41,909 nucleotides of DNA from an uncultured Bacilli bacterium. Lineage in GTDB: Bacteria > Bacillota_I > Bacilli_A > RF39 > UBA660. Below the pieces are notes generated by a model, which saw nothing but the letters and a program-made list of their open reading frames with translations, was not told where the DNA came from and ran no database searches. Of this stretch, positions 16,942-24,885 are shown in pieces. The stretch is from the NCBI GenBank assembly GCA_934168005.1, contig CAKPMN010000006.1, positions 1 through 41,909 of the forward strand. Direction: 5' to 3'. Each line of letters starts with the position of its first letter. The first letter of the stretch is position 1. A program made the translations under genes and the position numbers.

Positions 16942-19020
16942 ATGAATTTAGATAGTTTAAATGAGATGCAGAAGAAAGCTGTTATGGCAACAGAGGGGCC
17001 ACTTTTAGTCCTTGCTGGAGCAGGTTCTGGAAAAACTAGAGTTCTTACAACAAGAATAGCTCATCTTATTTTAGATTTAGGTATTGATCCTTCTAATATA
17101 TTAGCGATAACATTTACAAATAAGGCAGCTAAAGAAATGAAAGATAGAGTTATTTCTATGATTGGTAATATAGGTTATGGTTGTCAAATATCAACTTTCC
17201 ATTCATTTGGTCTTTCTATTATAAGAGATAATTATGAAAAGTTAGGGATGGATAAAAATTTTACTATCTTGGATAGTGATGATTCTAATACTATAATCAA
17301 AAAAATATGTAAAGACAAAGATTTAGATCCTAAAATATATAATCCTAAAATGATTCGAGGCAAAATAAGTGGGGCAAAAAATGAGCTTATGTCACCAGTT
17401 GAATATGAAAAATATGCATTTTCTGATATAGAAGAAAAAGTAGTAGAAGTTTATACTAGATATGAAGAAAAGTTAAGAATTAGTAATTCGTTAGATTTTG
17501 ATGACTTGCTTATGATGCCTATTAAATTGTTTGAAGAAAACCCTGATATTCTTAAAAAATATCAAGAAAAATTTAAATATATTTTAATAGACGAATATCA
17601 AGATACTAATAAAGCTCAATATATATTAACTAAAATGATAAGCGCTAAATATAAAAATATTTGTGTTGTAGGTGATAATGATCAGTCTATTTATGCCTTC
17701 AGAGGTGCAGATTATAAAAATATATTGAATTTTGAAAAAGATTATAAAGATGCTTTAGTTATATTACTTGAAGAAAACTACCGCTCTACAAGTAACATAT
17801 TAAATACAGCTAATTCTATTATAAAAAATAATAAAGATAGAAAAGATAAAAAACTATGGACTTCAAATGGTGAAGGTGAAAAAGTAAAATATCATAAGGC
17901 TCTTGATGAAAAAGATGAAGCAAGTTATGTTGTTGATGATATTAAAAAATTGCTTAATTCTGGTGTATCTAGAAATAATATCGCTGTTCTTTATAGAACT
18001 AATGCTCAATCTAGAAATATAGAAGATGTTTTATTAAAAGAAAATATTCCTTACAAAGTTGTTGGTTCATTTTATTTCTATAAAAGAAAGGAAATAAAAG
18101 ATTTAATTTCTTATTTAAAACTTATATATAATCCAAATGATGATATAAGTTTGACTAGAGTTATTAATGTTCCAAAAAGAGGAATAGGTTTAAAAACAAT
18201 TGAAAATATTAGTGATATTTCAATTCTTAATCAAACTAGTATGTATGAAGCAATTACATCTGGAAAAGAGTTGTTGTTTAAGAATACTATAGAAAAAATA
18301 AGAAAAGAGGAAGAAAATCTATCTTTAACTGAATTAATTGATTATATTTTAGATGAGACTGGAATGCGTTTAGAATTAGAAAGTGAAAAATCATTAGAGG
18401 CTGATATACGTCTTGAAAACTTGGAAGAATTTAAAACAATAACTAAACATTTTGAAGAAAATAATGGGATAGTTTCTTTAGGAGATTTCTTGGAAGAAAT
18501 AAGTTTGGTTGCTGACATAGAGGAACACAAGGATAATACTGATGTAATTACATTAATGACAGTTCATTCTGCTAAAGGTCTTGAATTTGATTATGTATAT
18601 TTAGTTGGAATGGAGGAAGGAATATTTCCTCATAATAACTCTTTTGCTGACAATGCAGGACTTGAAGAGGAAAGAAGACTATGTTATGTTGCAATAACTA
18701 GGGCAAAAAAGAGATTAACTTTAGTTAATGCTAGAAAAAGAACAATTTTTGGTCAAGAAAGCTATAATGTTCCAAGTAGATTTATAGAAGAAGCTGATAA
18801 AGACTCATTAGATATTGACATACCAGAAAAAGAAGTTAAAATAATAGATAAGAAATCTTTAATTGATGAAACAGCTGAATATAAAGTTGGTGACAAAGTA
18901 GAACACGATAAATTTGGTAGAGGTATAGTTGTGAGTGTTAATAAAAGTATTTTGTCTATAGCATTTAAAGATGGTATTAAAACCCTTATGAAGGGACATA
19001 AATCTATTAGGAAGGTGTAG
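16942..19020 (+). CDS. pcrA: ATP-dependent DNA helicase PcrA (UvrD/Rep superfamily 1A)
   Basis: 692 residues, GGTGAT before the ATG. Motif I AGAGSGKT (25-32), motif Ia ITFTNKAAKEM, motif II ILIDEYQDTN, motif III GDNDQSIYAFRGAD, motif IV EENYRST, motif V/VI VITLMTVHSAKGLEFD and YVAITRAKK are all present in order. The C-terminus has the PcrA-type Tudor-like module (YKVGDKVEHDKFGRGIVVSV to KSIRKV) that binds RNA polymerase. It is a 3'-5' helicase in repair and in removing RecA and transcription blocks. Unlike in many Bacillota, ligA does not follow; a 50-codon membrane ORF does. Confidence 0.95.
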   Translation: MNLDSLNEMQKKAVMATEGPLLVLAGAGSGKTRVLTTRIAHLILDLGIDPSNILAITFTNKAAKEMKDRVISMIGNIGYGCQISTFHSFGLSIIRDNYEKLGMDKNFTILDSDDSNTIIKKICKDKDLDPKIYNPKMIRGKISGAKNELMSPVEYEKYAFSDIEEKVVEVYTRYEEKLRISNSLDFDDLLMMPIKLFEENPDILKKYQEKFKYILIDEYQDTNKAQYILTKMISAKYKNICVVGDNDQSIYAFRGADYKNILNFEKDYKDALVILLEENYRSTSNILNTANSIIKNNKDRKDKKLWTSNGEGEKVKYHKALDEKDEASYVVDDIKKLLNSGVSRNNIAVLYRTNAQSRNIEDVLLKENIPYKVVGSFYFYKRKEIKDLISYLKLIYNPNDDISLTRVINVPKRGIGLKTIENISDISILNQTSMYEAITSGKELLFKNTIEKIRKEEENLSLTELIDYILDETGMRLELESEKSLEADIRLENLEEFKTITKHFEENNGIVSLGDFLEEISLVADIEEHKDNTDVITLMTVHSAKGLEFDYVYLVGMEEGIFPHNNSFADNAGLEEERRLCYVAITRAKKRLTLVNARKRTIFGQESYNVPSRFIEEADKDSLDIDIPEKEVKIIDKKSLIDETAEYKVGDKVEHDKFGRGIVVSVNKSILSIAFKDGIKTLMKGHKSIRKV

Positions 19021-19023
19021 CAT

Positions 19024-19176
19024 ATGTTTCTAAGTATTATTGACAAATTTAATGAGTGGGGAGAATCACTAAAAGGTTTTCTAATGAGTAGTGAACATAA
19101 TCCTATTTGGGTAGTATTCTTTGTTGTAGGACTTTTAGTATTTTTCTTTACTTATAATGCTTTGCATAAAAATTAA
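19024..19176 (+). CDS. 50-residue membrane protein downstream of pcrA
   Basis: ATG at 19024 is 3 nt after the pcrA stop, and its strong site AGGAAGGTG lies in the last codons of pcrA, so it is translationally coupled. The product starts MFLSIIDKFNEWGESLKGFL, continues with an SSEHNPIW turn, one membrane helix (VVFFVVGLLVFFFTYNAL) and a final HKN. The stop is inside the terminator hairpin. An amphipathic first helix followed by a single membrane helix is a common plan of small membrane proteins. No family recognised. Confidence 0.65.
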   Translation: MFLSIIDKFNEWGESLKGFLMSSEHNPIWVVFFVVGLLVFFFTYNALHKN

Positions 19177-19198
19177 TCCTTTAGTGGATTTTTTTTTA
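19175..19198 (+). terminator. Terminator of the pcrA operon
   Basis: AATCC/GGATT stem with loop TTTAGT followed by eight T. Confidence 0.75.
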
Positions 19199-19206
19199 TA
19201 TTGTGC

Positions 19207-19212
19207 TATAAT
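19207..19212 (+). promoter_or_regulatory. Extended -10 promoter of the gene at 19229
   Basis: TGCTATAAT, an extended -10 box without a good -35. Predicted leader about 10 nt. Confidence 0.55.
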
Positions 19213-19228
19213 TAAACTAGGTGATAAT

Positions 19229-19801
19229 ATGCAACAGTATTATGAAATATTAATTAAGTATTCATCCCTTAGAGATAAAAAGGGTCCTTTGTCTATGGAG
19301 GATAATCAATTTCTTTTAGGAGTTAATAACTTAGCTAGTACTGATTCAAATTTAAAAACAATGCTTTCTTTTTTAGAAAGAGAGAATAATCCTGTTTTAC
19401 GTAAGAAGGTAATTGATATTAATGCAGCTTCTAAAAAGCTTAAAGAAACAAATTTATCGAAAGATGACTTTGATATTGAAAATGTAAATGGAGAGAGGGT
19501 TATTATTGTTCATGAAAAAGAACCACTTAGAAGAAATCAAATATTAGCTCAAGTACAAGGAATAGAACAATACTATTTATATCCAGAATTATTAGAAAGA
19601 CTTTCACCTTATGAACGTGAAAAATGTAATAATTTATTAAATTTATATAAAAGTAAGATTAAGGAACCAGAAAAAGTATTGGAAAAAGTAAAGCCTTCCA
19701 ATAAGATTGCTGGATATATAGATGCCTTAATGATTGGATGGTTTACTGGTTTAACTGGTTCTATTATTTTTTCAATAATGTTGTATATTTTAAGTAAATA
19801 G
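19229..19801 (+). CDS. Unknown protein with C-terminal membrane segment
   Basis: 190 residues from ATG 19229 (TAGGTGAT upstream, promoter just before it); longer in-frame starts overlap the previous terminator. No recognised family. Mostly helical and charged: residues 1-160 hold repeated Leu/Glu/Lys helices (YYEILIKYSSLRDKKG, LSPYEREKCNNLLNLYKSK), and the end (about 163-188) is a Gly-containing hydrophobic segment that can form one long helix or a short hairpin (DALMIGWFTGLTGSIIFSIM). This looks like a tail-anchored protein with a cytoplasmic domain. Confidence 0.55.
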   Translation: MQQYYEILIKYSSLRDKKGPLSMEDNQFLLGVNNLASTDSNLKTMLSFLERENNPVLRKKVIDINAASKKLKETNLSKDDFDIENVNGERVIIVHEKEPLRRNQILAQVQGIEQYYLYPELLERLSPYEREKCNNLLNLYKSKIKEPEKVLEKVKPSNKIAGYIDALMIGWFTGLTGSIIFSIMLYILSK

Positions 19802-19822
19802 TATAAGTCTCTTATACTATTT
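19796..19822 (+). terminator. Long hairpin after the gene at 19229
   Basis: AAATAGTATAAG and CTTATACTATTT form a perfect 12-bp stem over loop TCT. The following tract (ATTGTTTT) is only moderately T-rich, so it is a weaker terminator. Confidence 0.6.
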
Positions 19823-19823
19823 A

Positions 19824-19852
19824 TTGTTTTAAGTTTAAAAAAGTATTATAAT
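19824..19852 (+). promoter_or_regulatory. Promoter of the TVP38/rmuC operon
   Basis: TTGTTT (19824-19829), 17-nt spacer, TATAAT (19847-19852), 25 nt before the ATG. Confidence 0.6.
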
Positions 19853-19876
19853 TATAAAAATAGAAAAGGAGATCTT

Positions 19877-20464
19877 ATGGAGGATATTATAAATAACTTG
19901 ATTATGTGGCTTAAAGATTCTTATAATAGTTTTCCATTTCTTTTAAGCCTATCATTTGGATTTGGTTTAATTGTTCTTGAATCAATAATACCTATTTTAC
20001 CTTTGGCACTTTTTATAGCTTTAAATTTGATGTTGTTTGGTAATGTTTTAGGTTTTATCTTATCTTGGATAGCAACTATATGTGGTTGTATCTTAAGCTA
20101 TTCTATTTTTAAATATGGATTTAGTAAATTTATATATAAGGTAGAAGAGAATCATCCCAAGACTAAAGCTTTAACTTCTTCTATTAGAAATATATCTTTT
20201 TCTAATTTAGTAATAATTATGGCAATACCTTTTACTCCTGCATTTTCTATAAATATAGGTGCAGGTTTATCTAAAATGCGATTTAAAAAATTCTTTTTTG
20301 CATTACTTATCTCTAAACTATTTATAGTTTATTTTTGGGGATTTATAGGTACTACTTTACTTGAGAGTATAACTGATATAACAGTTTTAATAAAAATAGG
20401 AATTTTACTATTGATTGCATTTTTATTATCAAAAGTTATACTTAAAAAATTTAATTTAGAATAG
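19877..20464 (+). CDS. TVP38/TMEM64 (VTT-domain, DedA-like) membrane protein
   Basis: 195 residues, AAAGGAG before the ATG. The VTT signature is clear: ESIIPILPLALFIALNLMLF in the first re-entrant region and AIPFTPAFSINIGAGLSKM in the second, with helices around both and a final helix (170-188). Proteins of this family act as lipid scramblases or flippases, or keep membrane potential; here the substrate is unknown. The rmuC gene follows after 10 nt, so they form an operon from the promoter at 19824. Confidence 0.85.
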   Translation: MEDIINNLIMWLKDSYNSFPFLLSLSFGFGLIVLESIIPILPLALFIALNLMLFGNVLGFILSWIATICGCILSYSIFKYGFSKFIYKVEENHPKTKALTSSIRNISFSNLVIIMAIPFTPAFSINIGAGLSKMRFKKFFFALLISKLFIVYFWGFIGTTLLESITDITVLIKIGILLLIAFLLSKVILKKFNLE

Positions 20465-20474
20465 AAGTGATTAT

Positions 20475-21545
20475 ATGGATATAGTAATATTAGTTTTAAT
20501 CTGTTTAGTAATAATTTTTGAAGTTGTCTTACTTATTATGTTTATGTCTAAAAAGGGAGAAGAAAAAGCAATTGAGAAAGTAAATACATTGGAAACCACT
20601 ATTATAAAAGAGTTTTTAAACTTTAAGGGTGATATTAGTAAAGATTTTATGACTTTAAATCAAACAATAGAAGAAAGATTACGTTTAATTAGTAATCATG
20701 TTAATGAAAGACTTGATGAAAATTTTGAAAGAACTAACAAAACTTTTGGATCTATTCTTGAACGTTTATCTAAGATAGATGAAGCTCAGAAAAAAATAGA
20801 ACATTTATCTTCTGATATAGTATCTTTGGAAAGTGTTTTAACCGATAAGAAAACAAGAGGTATTTTTGGAGAAGTAAATTTAAATCATATTCTTATGAAT
20901 GTTTTTGGTAAGAATGATAAAATATATAAAATGCAATATCCTCTTGAAAATGGTACTATTGTTGACTGTATGCTTTTTGCTCCAGAACCACTAGGACTGT
21001 TAGGAATAGATTCTAAATTTCCACTAGAAAATTATAGGAAAATGGTTGATAAAAATATATCAATTGAAGAAAGAAAAGAAGCAGAAAAGTTATTTAAATT
21101 AGATATGAAAAAGCATATAGATGCGATATCTTCTAAATATATAATAACTGGAGTTACTGCTGATCAAGCTATTATGTTTCTACCGGCAGAAGCTATATTT
21201 GCAGAAGTTAGTGCATATCATCCTGAAATAATTGAATATGCCTATAAAAAAAGAGTTTGGTTAACAAGCCCAACAACTTTAATTAGTACTCTTACAACAT
21301 TGCAGTTAATGATTAAAAATCTTGAAAGAGATAAATATACGTCTATAATTCATCAAGAATTATTATTGCTAGATGAAGAATTTAAACGTTATAAAGAAAG
21401 ATGGGATAAGTTATCAAGAAGTATTGAAACTGTTAGCAAAGATGTTAAAGATATTCATACTACGACTGATAAGATAACAAAGAGATTTAATAGTATAAAT
21501 CAGGTTGAAATAGCAAATGATTTATTGGAGGATTCTCATGAATAA
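20475..21545 (+). CDS. rmuC: DNA recombination protein RmuC homolog
   Basis: 356 residues, GAAGTGAT before the ATG. N-terminal membrane helix (about 3-23), then a long coiled coil (about 28-125, heptads with NETFERTN-like repeats), then the RmuC nuclease-like domain (about 125-330) with KTRGIFGEVNLNHIL, the GTIVDCMLFAPE strand, IDSKFPLENY, IITGVTADQAIMFLPAEAIFAE and WLTSPTTLISTL. Family members limit inversions at short inverted repeats and are predicted PD-(D/E)xK-like enzymes; D and K in IDSKFP fit this. The next gene overlaps by 8 nt. Confidence 0.9.
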   Translation: MDIVILVLICLVIIFEVVLLIMFMSKKGEEKAIEKVNTLETTIIKEFLNFKGDISKDFMTLNQTIEERLRLISNHVNERLDENFERTNKTFGSILERLSKIDEAQKKIEHLSSDIVSLESVLTDKKTRGIFGEVNLNHILMNVFGKNDKIYKMQYPLENGTIVDCMLFAPEPLGLLGIDSKFPLENYRKMVDKNISIEERKEAEKLFKLDMKKHIDAISSKYIITGVTADQAIMFLPAEAIFAEVSAYHPEIIEYAYKKRVWLTSPTTLISTLTTLQLMIKNLERDKYTSIIHQELLLLDEEFKRYKERWDKLSRSIETVSKDVKDIHTTTDKITKRFNSINQVEIANDLLEDSHE

Positions 21546-21783
21546 AGTAATAACTATTGAAGAATTAAAAAAATTAAAGGAAAAAGTAAAAGAAAATAAA
21601 ATAACAGATTTAGACTATAGCAAGATAGTAGAATTGTTTCCTGATGTAAAAGAAGAAAAACCTATGCAATTAGTTAAAAAGGACAATAGGAAAGCTGGTT
21701 TTTCAAATATTATTTATTTAGCTACATTATCTTTAGTTACTGAAATTTGTTTTTTAGCTTTATCTTTAATAATTTATAAATAA
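21538..21783 (+). CDS. Small C-terminally anchored protein in the rmuC operon
   Basis: 81 residues from ATG 21538, which has GGAGG just upstream inside rmuC; the overlap implies translational coupling. Residues 1-52 are charged (an EELKKLKEKVKENK helix and a LDYSKIVELFPD segment), residues 57-80 form one membrane helix. No recognised family. The topology (small soluble head, tail anchor) is that of an accessory or regulatory membrane subunit; a link with RmuC is only from position. Confidence 0.6.
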   Translation: MNKVITIEELKKLKEKVKENKITDLDYSKIVELFPDVKEEKPMQLVKKDNRKAGFSNIIYLATLSLVTEICFLALSLIIYK

Positions 21784-21787
21784 TTAA

Positions 21788-21817
21788 TTGTTATAATGAA
21801 TATATATATGTTATAAT
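21788..21817 (+). promoter_or_regulatory. Promoter of the zinc-ribbon Yip1-like gene
   Basis: TTGTTA (21788-21793), 18-nt spacer ending TGT, TATAAT (21812-21817). A second TATAAT-like copy lies 20 nt upstream in the same tract. Confidence 0.55.
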
Positions 21818-21839
21818 TAACTAAATGAGGAGGAGTTTT

Positions 21840-22622
21840 ATGATTTGTAAAGAATGTAACAGTGAAAATAAAGAAAATGCAAAGTTTTGTGCTAATTGTG
21901 GAAAAGATTTAAAAGAAAAAGAAGTTTCTAAAACTTCTGTTAAGAAAGAAGAAAAAGTAGATACTTCAAAACAAAATGATTTTGTTAAATTGCTTAAAGA
22001 AAAATTTGTTGAGTTAAAAGATAATTTAATTAAACCACTTGATAGTATGAAAAACAAATCAGTTGATGATATTAAATCAGTAGCTATAACAGGAGTAATT
22101 ATTTCTTTAGTGATGATGTTAGTTCATTTAATTTCATCTATGATTAGTTCTTGCCATGTTATGAAATATGATTGGCTTAAAGGTCAAACTTATTCTTGGT
22201 CATTAGATGGGTTAAAAAATGTAAATTATTTTGATGCAACTATCAAGAGCTTTGTTATATATGCATTAGTTATGTTAGTTATAGCAGCTGTATTCTACGT
22301 AGGTAGTTTAATTATTAAGAAATCATTAAAATTTTCTAGAGTATTATCTATAGTTTTTGTTAGTATGATACCTGTAGTATTAGGATGTATGATTATATCT
22401 CCTATTTTAGGATTAATATATATCCATTTAGGAACTATCGCATTTGTATTATCATTTATATATTCTATATCTATTTTTACAACTTTATTAAATGAAGAAA
22501 TAAAATTAGATGGTACCTTAAAACTATACTATAATACTGTATGTTATAGTGTCTTGATTCTAGTTGCTTATTTTATAGCTGTTAATAGTATAACAACTTT
22601 TATAAGCAGTTTAGGTATATAA
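21840..22622 (+). CDS. Zinc-ribbon membrane protein (Yip1-like membrane domain)
   Basis: 260 residues from ATG 21840 behind GAGGAGGAG. One zinc ribbon at residues 3-20 (CKECNSENKENAKFCANCGK, C-x2-C and C-x2-C), a charged linker (22-75), then five to six membrane helices (about 80-255) with a Yip1-like arrangement. Many Bacillota carry such zinc-ribbon plus polytopic domain proteins of unknown function. A first helix pair separated by an external loop with C-H-V-M-K is visible. Its stop codon is next to the terminator shared with the ger operon. Confidence 0.65.
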   Translation: MICKECNSENKENAKFCANCGKDLKEKEVSKTSVKKEEKVDTSKQNDFVKLLKEKFVELKDNLIKPLDSMKNKSVDDIKSVAITGVIISLVMMLVHLISSMISSCHVMKYDWLKGQTYSWSLDGLKNVNYFDATIKSFVIYALVMLVIAAVFYVGSLIIKKSLKFSRVLSIVFVSMIPVVLGCMIISPILGLIYIHLGTIAFVLSFIYSISIFTTLLNEEIKLDGTLKLYYNTVCYSVLILVAYFIAVNSITTFISSLGI

Positions 22623-22648
22623 AAAATGTAGTTATCTACATTTTTTTT
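22621..22648. terminator. Bidirectional terminator between the Yip1-like gene and gerAB
   Basis: AAAAAATGTAG (22621-22631) pairs with CTACATTTTTT (22636-22646) over loop TTAT. The minus-strand gerAB stop (22632-22634) is inside the loop. Confidence 0.85.
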
Positions 22649-23714
22649 TGCTTTTAATATATAGAAGTAAGATAGGTAATAGTATAAATATATATAATAT
22701 TACAGACATATTTTTAATTGAAAATGATATAAATGTTGTATTATTAGGCCATAAATTTTCATTTATAATAATTAGTATTATATTTACTATCATAATTAAC
22801 GTTTTATTACCAAACTTTGGTATAATGGTCTCTTTTGTTTTTAGTATGTAATATATGCATAGTACAATCATCATGAATAAACTTAAGAACCATTGTATAG
22901 CAAGTATACTTTCTGTTCTCTGTAAAAAACTACCTATTTGAATTCTTCTAAGCATTTGGTAGTCTGGATATTGATAGATAGAAGCTAGTTCTATACCTAG
23001 GACTCCAATTGTAGTTATTAAAGATACAAGTATTATTATTCCTGTAATTATAGAGGTTATTATAATTGTTTTATTTGATTTTTGTTCATTTTTAAGATTA
23101 TCTTTTGGTATTATTAACAATATGTATAGTGGCAGTATTGAATATGCTATATAGGATAATGATGATAATAATAAATCACATTTATCTGTTTTCATAAATG
23201 GTAGTAGATTAGATACATTAAAGCTTGGGATTAATCCTAATATACTTATTATATAGAATGTTATTGATATTATAAATAAAATTATACTAGTTCTGCATAT
23301 GGCTTTTAAACCTTTACTTAATATATATGTTATAGGAATTAACATCATTATTTCAATAAATAAAGATGGTGTTTTATATAAATATTCTGATGTTATAAAA
23401 TTTGTTAAATCATAAAACAAGAATGATGTAAAAAATAGTATAAAAATACTTATGATTATATTTATGATATTTCCTATTTTTTTACCAAAAAATAAATTAA
23501 ATTTCTCATTTATGTTCGTATCTTTTTTTATATCACTAACTTTTAACATCAATATTAGAGGAACTAATCCTAATAAAATTCCTATTAGTATTGATATGTA
23601 TGAATCATTCTCGGTATAGTATAGGTAACTGTTGATTCCTATTCCTATATAAGTGGAGCGCATTACAAAATATATAATTGATATTATTTCTGAGTTATGT
23701 ATTTTTTCTTTCAA
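22632..23714 (-). CDS. gerAB: Spore germination permease, GerAB family
   Basis: 360 residues. Start is TTG at 23714 with AAAGGAGG six nt upstream; that site lies in the last codons of gerAC. Ten membrane helices cover the length, in the order typical of the endospore germination permease family (amino-acid permease superfamily), including the first helix with S-x-Y-x-G-I-G and a middle loop VSDIKKDTNINEKFNLFFGK. It is the B subunit of the GerA-type receptor in the spore inner membrane and holds the germinant-binding site. The stop is in the shared terminator. Which germinant cannot be told. Confidence 0.9.
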   Translation of the reverse strand: MKEKIHNSEIISIIYFVMRSTYIGIGINSYLYYTENDSYISILIGILLGLVPLILMLKVSDIKKDTNINEKFNLFFGKKIGNIINIIISIFILFFTSFLFYDLTNFITSEYLYKTPSLFIEIMMLIPITYILSKGLKAICRTSIILFIISITFYIISILGLIPSFNVSNLLPFMKTDKCDLLLSSLSYIAYSILPLYILLIIPKDNLKNEQKSNKTIIITSIITGIIILVSLITTIGVLGIELASIYQYPDYQMLRRIQIGSFLQRTESILAIQWFLSLFMMIVLCIYYILKTKETIIPKFGNKTLIMIVNIILIIINENLWPNNTTFISFSIKNMSVILYIFILLPILLLYIKSKKKCR

Positions 23715-23715
23715 A

Positions 23716-24885
23716 TTACGCCTCCTTTATGTTAGATTTTAGTGAACCTTTATCTTCTAGTTTTATTTCTATATTTGTATCTATATTTAGTTTTATGAAT
23801 TCTTCATCATTCCAATCTTTATATATACTGTCAAAATAATTTGGATTATGTTTATATATTATATTTCCAAATCCAAATATATCTGTTTTATACTTTTTGG
23901 CTAGATCTATTGAATTTTCTACAATTTTTTTTACTTTTTTTTCTGTTTCTTCTTTTATATAACTTATATTTTTATTATCTTCTAAATCTATATCGCAGTT
24001 ATTTTCTTGAATATCAGCGTTACTTTTAATATTTAGTATAATTTTATTATTTTTATACTTTTTATTTGATTTAACATTTGATAGTTGAATATTTATATAT
24101 TCTTCACTATTATTACATTTAATTTTTACTAATGTTTCATCTACATTGTCATTTATTATGTTTATTCCATAACTTTCTTCTTCATCTGCTATGTGAACAA
24201 GTTTATCTTTTTTAAATAAAACTAGGTTTGAAAGTTTTAAATATGTTTTAGGGGATGTTTCTTCTAAAGCTTTTTTACTTTTTCCTTCTTCTATATTTCC
24301 TTTTATTTCAATTGATGGAAGTACTGGTTCTATACCTTTTTGAACTAATTTTTCTATAAAACTACTATATGGAATATTAGAAGTAACAGCTTGTGATTCT
24401 TTAGAAAAAGAAATTGCTATACTTATACTTTGTGATGGAAATGATTCAAGTGGACTTACTATTTGTAAAACATCTTTTGCATCACTTTTTATTGCAACTA
24501 TTAGATAAAATCTTTTTGTTGATTCTGGTTCTCTAATTAGGTAATCTAAACTATCTTTTAATCCATTTTTCGCTAATTCTTCAGAAACCACTATAAATGA
24601 TAAGTGACCTATATATACTTTTTTAGGACTTATTACATCTATTTCTTTTAATGCTTCACTTATTGTTTTTCCTTTTCCTTCATATACTATTGACTGGGCT
24701 TCTCCTTCAACAGTACTTGCTTGTGATTTTTTTGAATTGGCAATTAAGAGATTTACTACATATTTTCCTTCTTTATAGTCAATAGACATACCAGTTGATA
24801 TTGCTAGATCATTTAGTTCATTATAGTTATAGCAAGCTGTTGTGAGTGTTAATAAAAGTAGTACAAAGAATAGTTTAATTTTCAT
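23716..24885 (-). CDS. gerAC: Spore germination lipoprotein, GerAC family
   Basis: 389 residues. The signal sequence MKIKLFFVLLLLTLTTAC ends in a lipobox (LTTAC, C18). After it come the family phrases YNYNELNDLAISTGMSIDY and GKTISEALKEIDVISPKKVYIGHLSFIVVSEELAKNG, then the Ger(x)C C-terminal domain (about 200-385). It is the lipoprotein C subunit of the germinant receptor. The first codons overlap the end of gerAA by 11 nt, and gerAB follows after 1 nt: a tightly coupled A-C-B operon. Confidence 0.92.
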   Translation of the reverse strand: MKIKLFFVLLLLTLTTACYNYNELNDLAISTGMSIDYKEGKYVVNLLIANSKKSQASTVEGEAQSIVYEGKGKTISEALKEIDVISPKKVYIGHLSFIVVSEELAKNGLKDSLDYLIREPESTKRFYLIVAIKSDAKDVLQIVSPLESFPSQSISIAISFSKESQAVTSNIPYSSFIEKLVQKGIEPVLPSIEIKGNIEEGKSKKALEETSPKTYLKLSNLVLFKKDKLVHIADEEESYGINIINDNVDETLVKIKCNNSEEYINIQLSNVKSNKKYKNNKIILNIKSNADIQENNCDIDLEDNKNISYIKEETEKKVKKIVENSIDLAKKYKTDIFGFGNIIYKHNPNYFDSIYKDWNDEEFIKLNIDTNIEIKLEDKGSLKSNIKEA

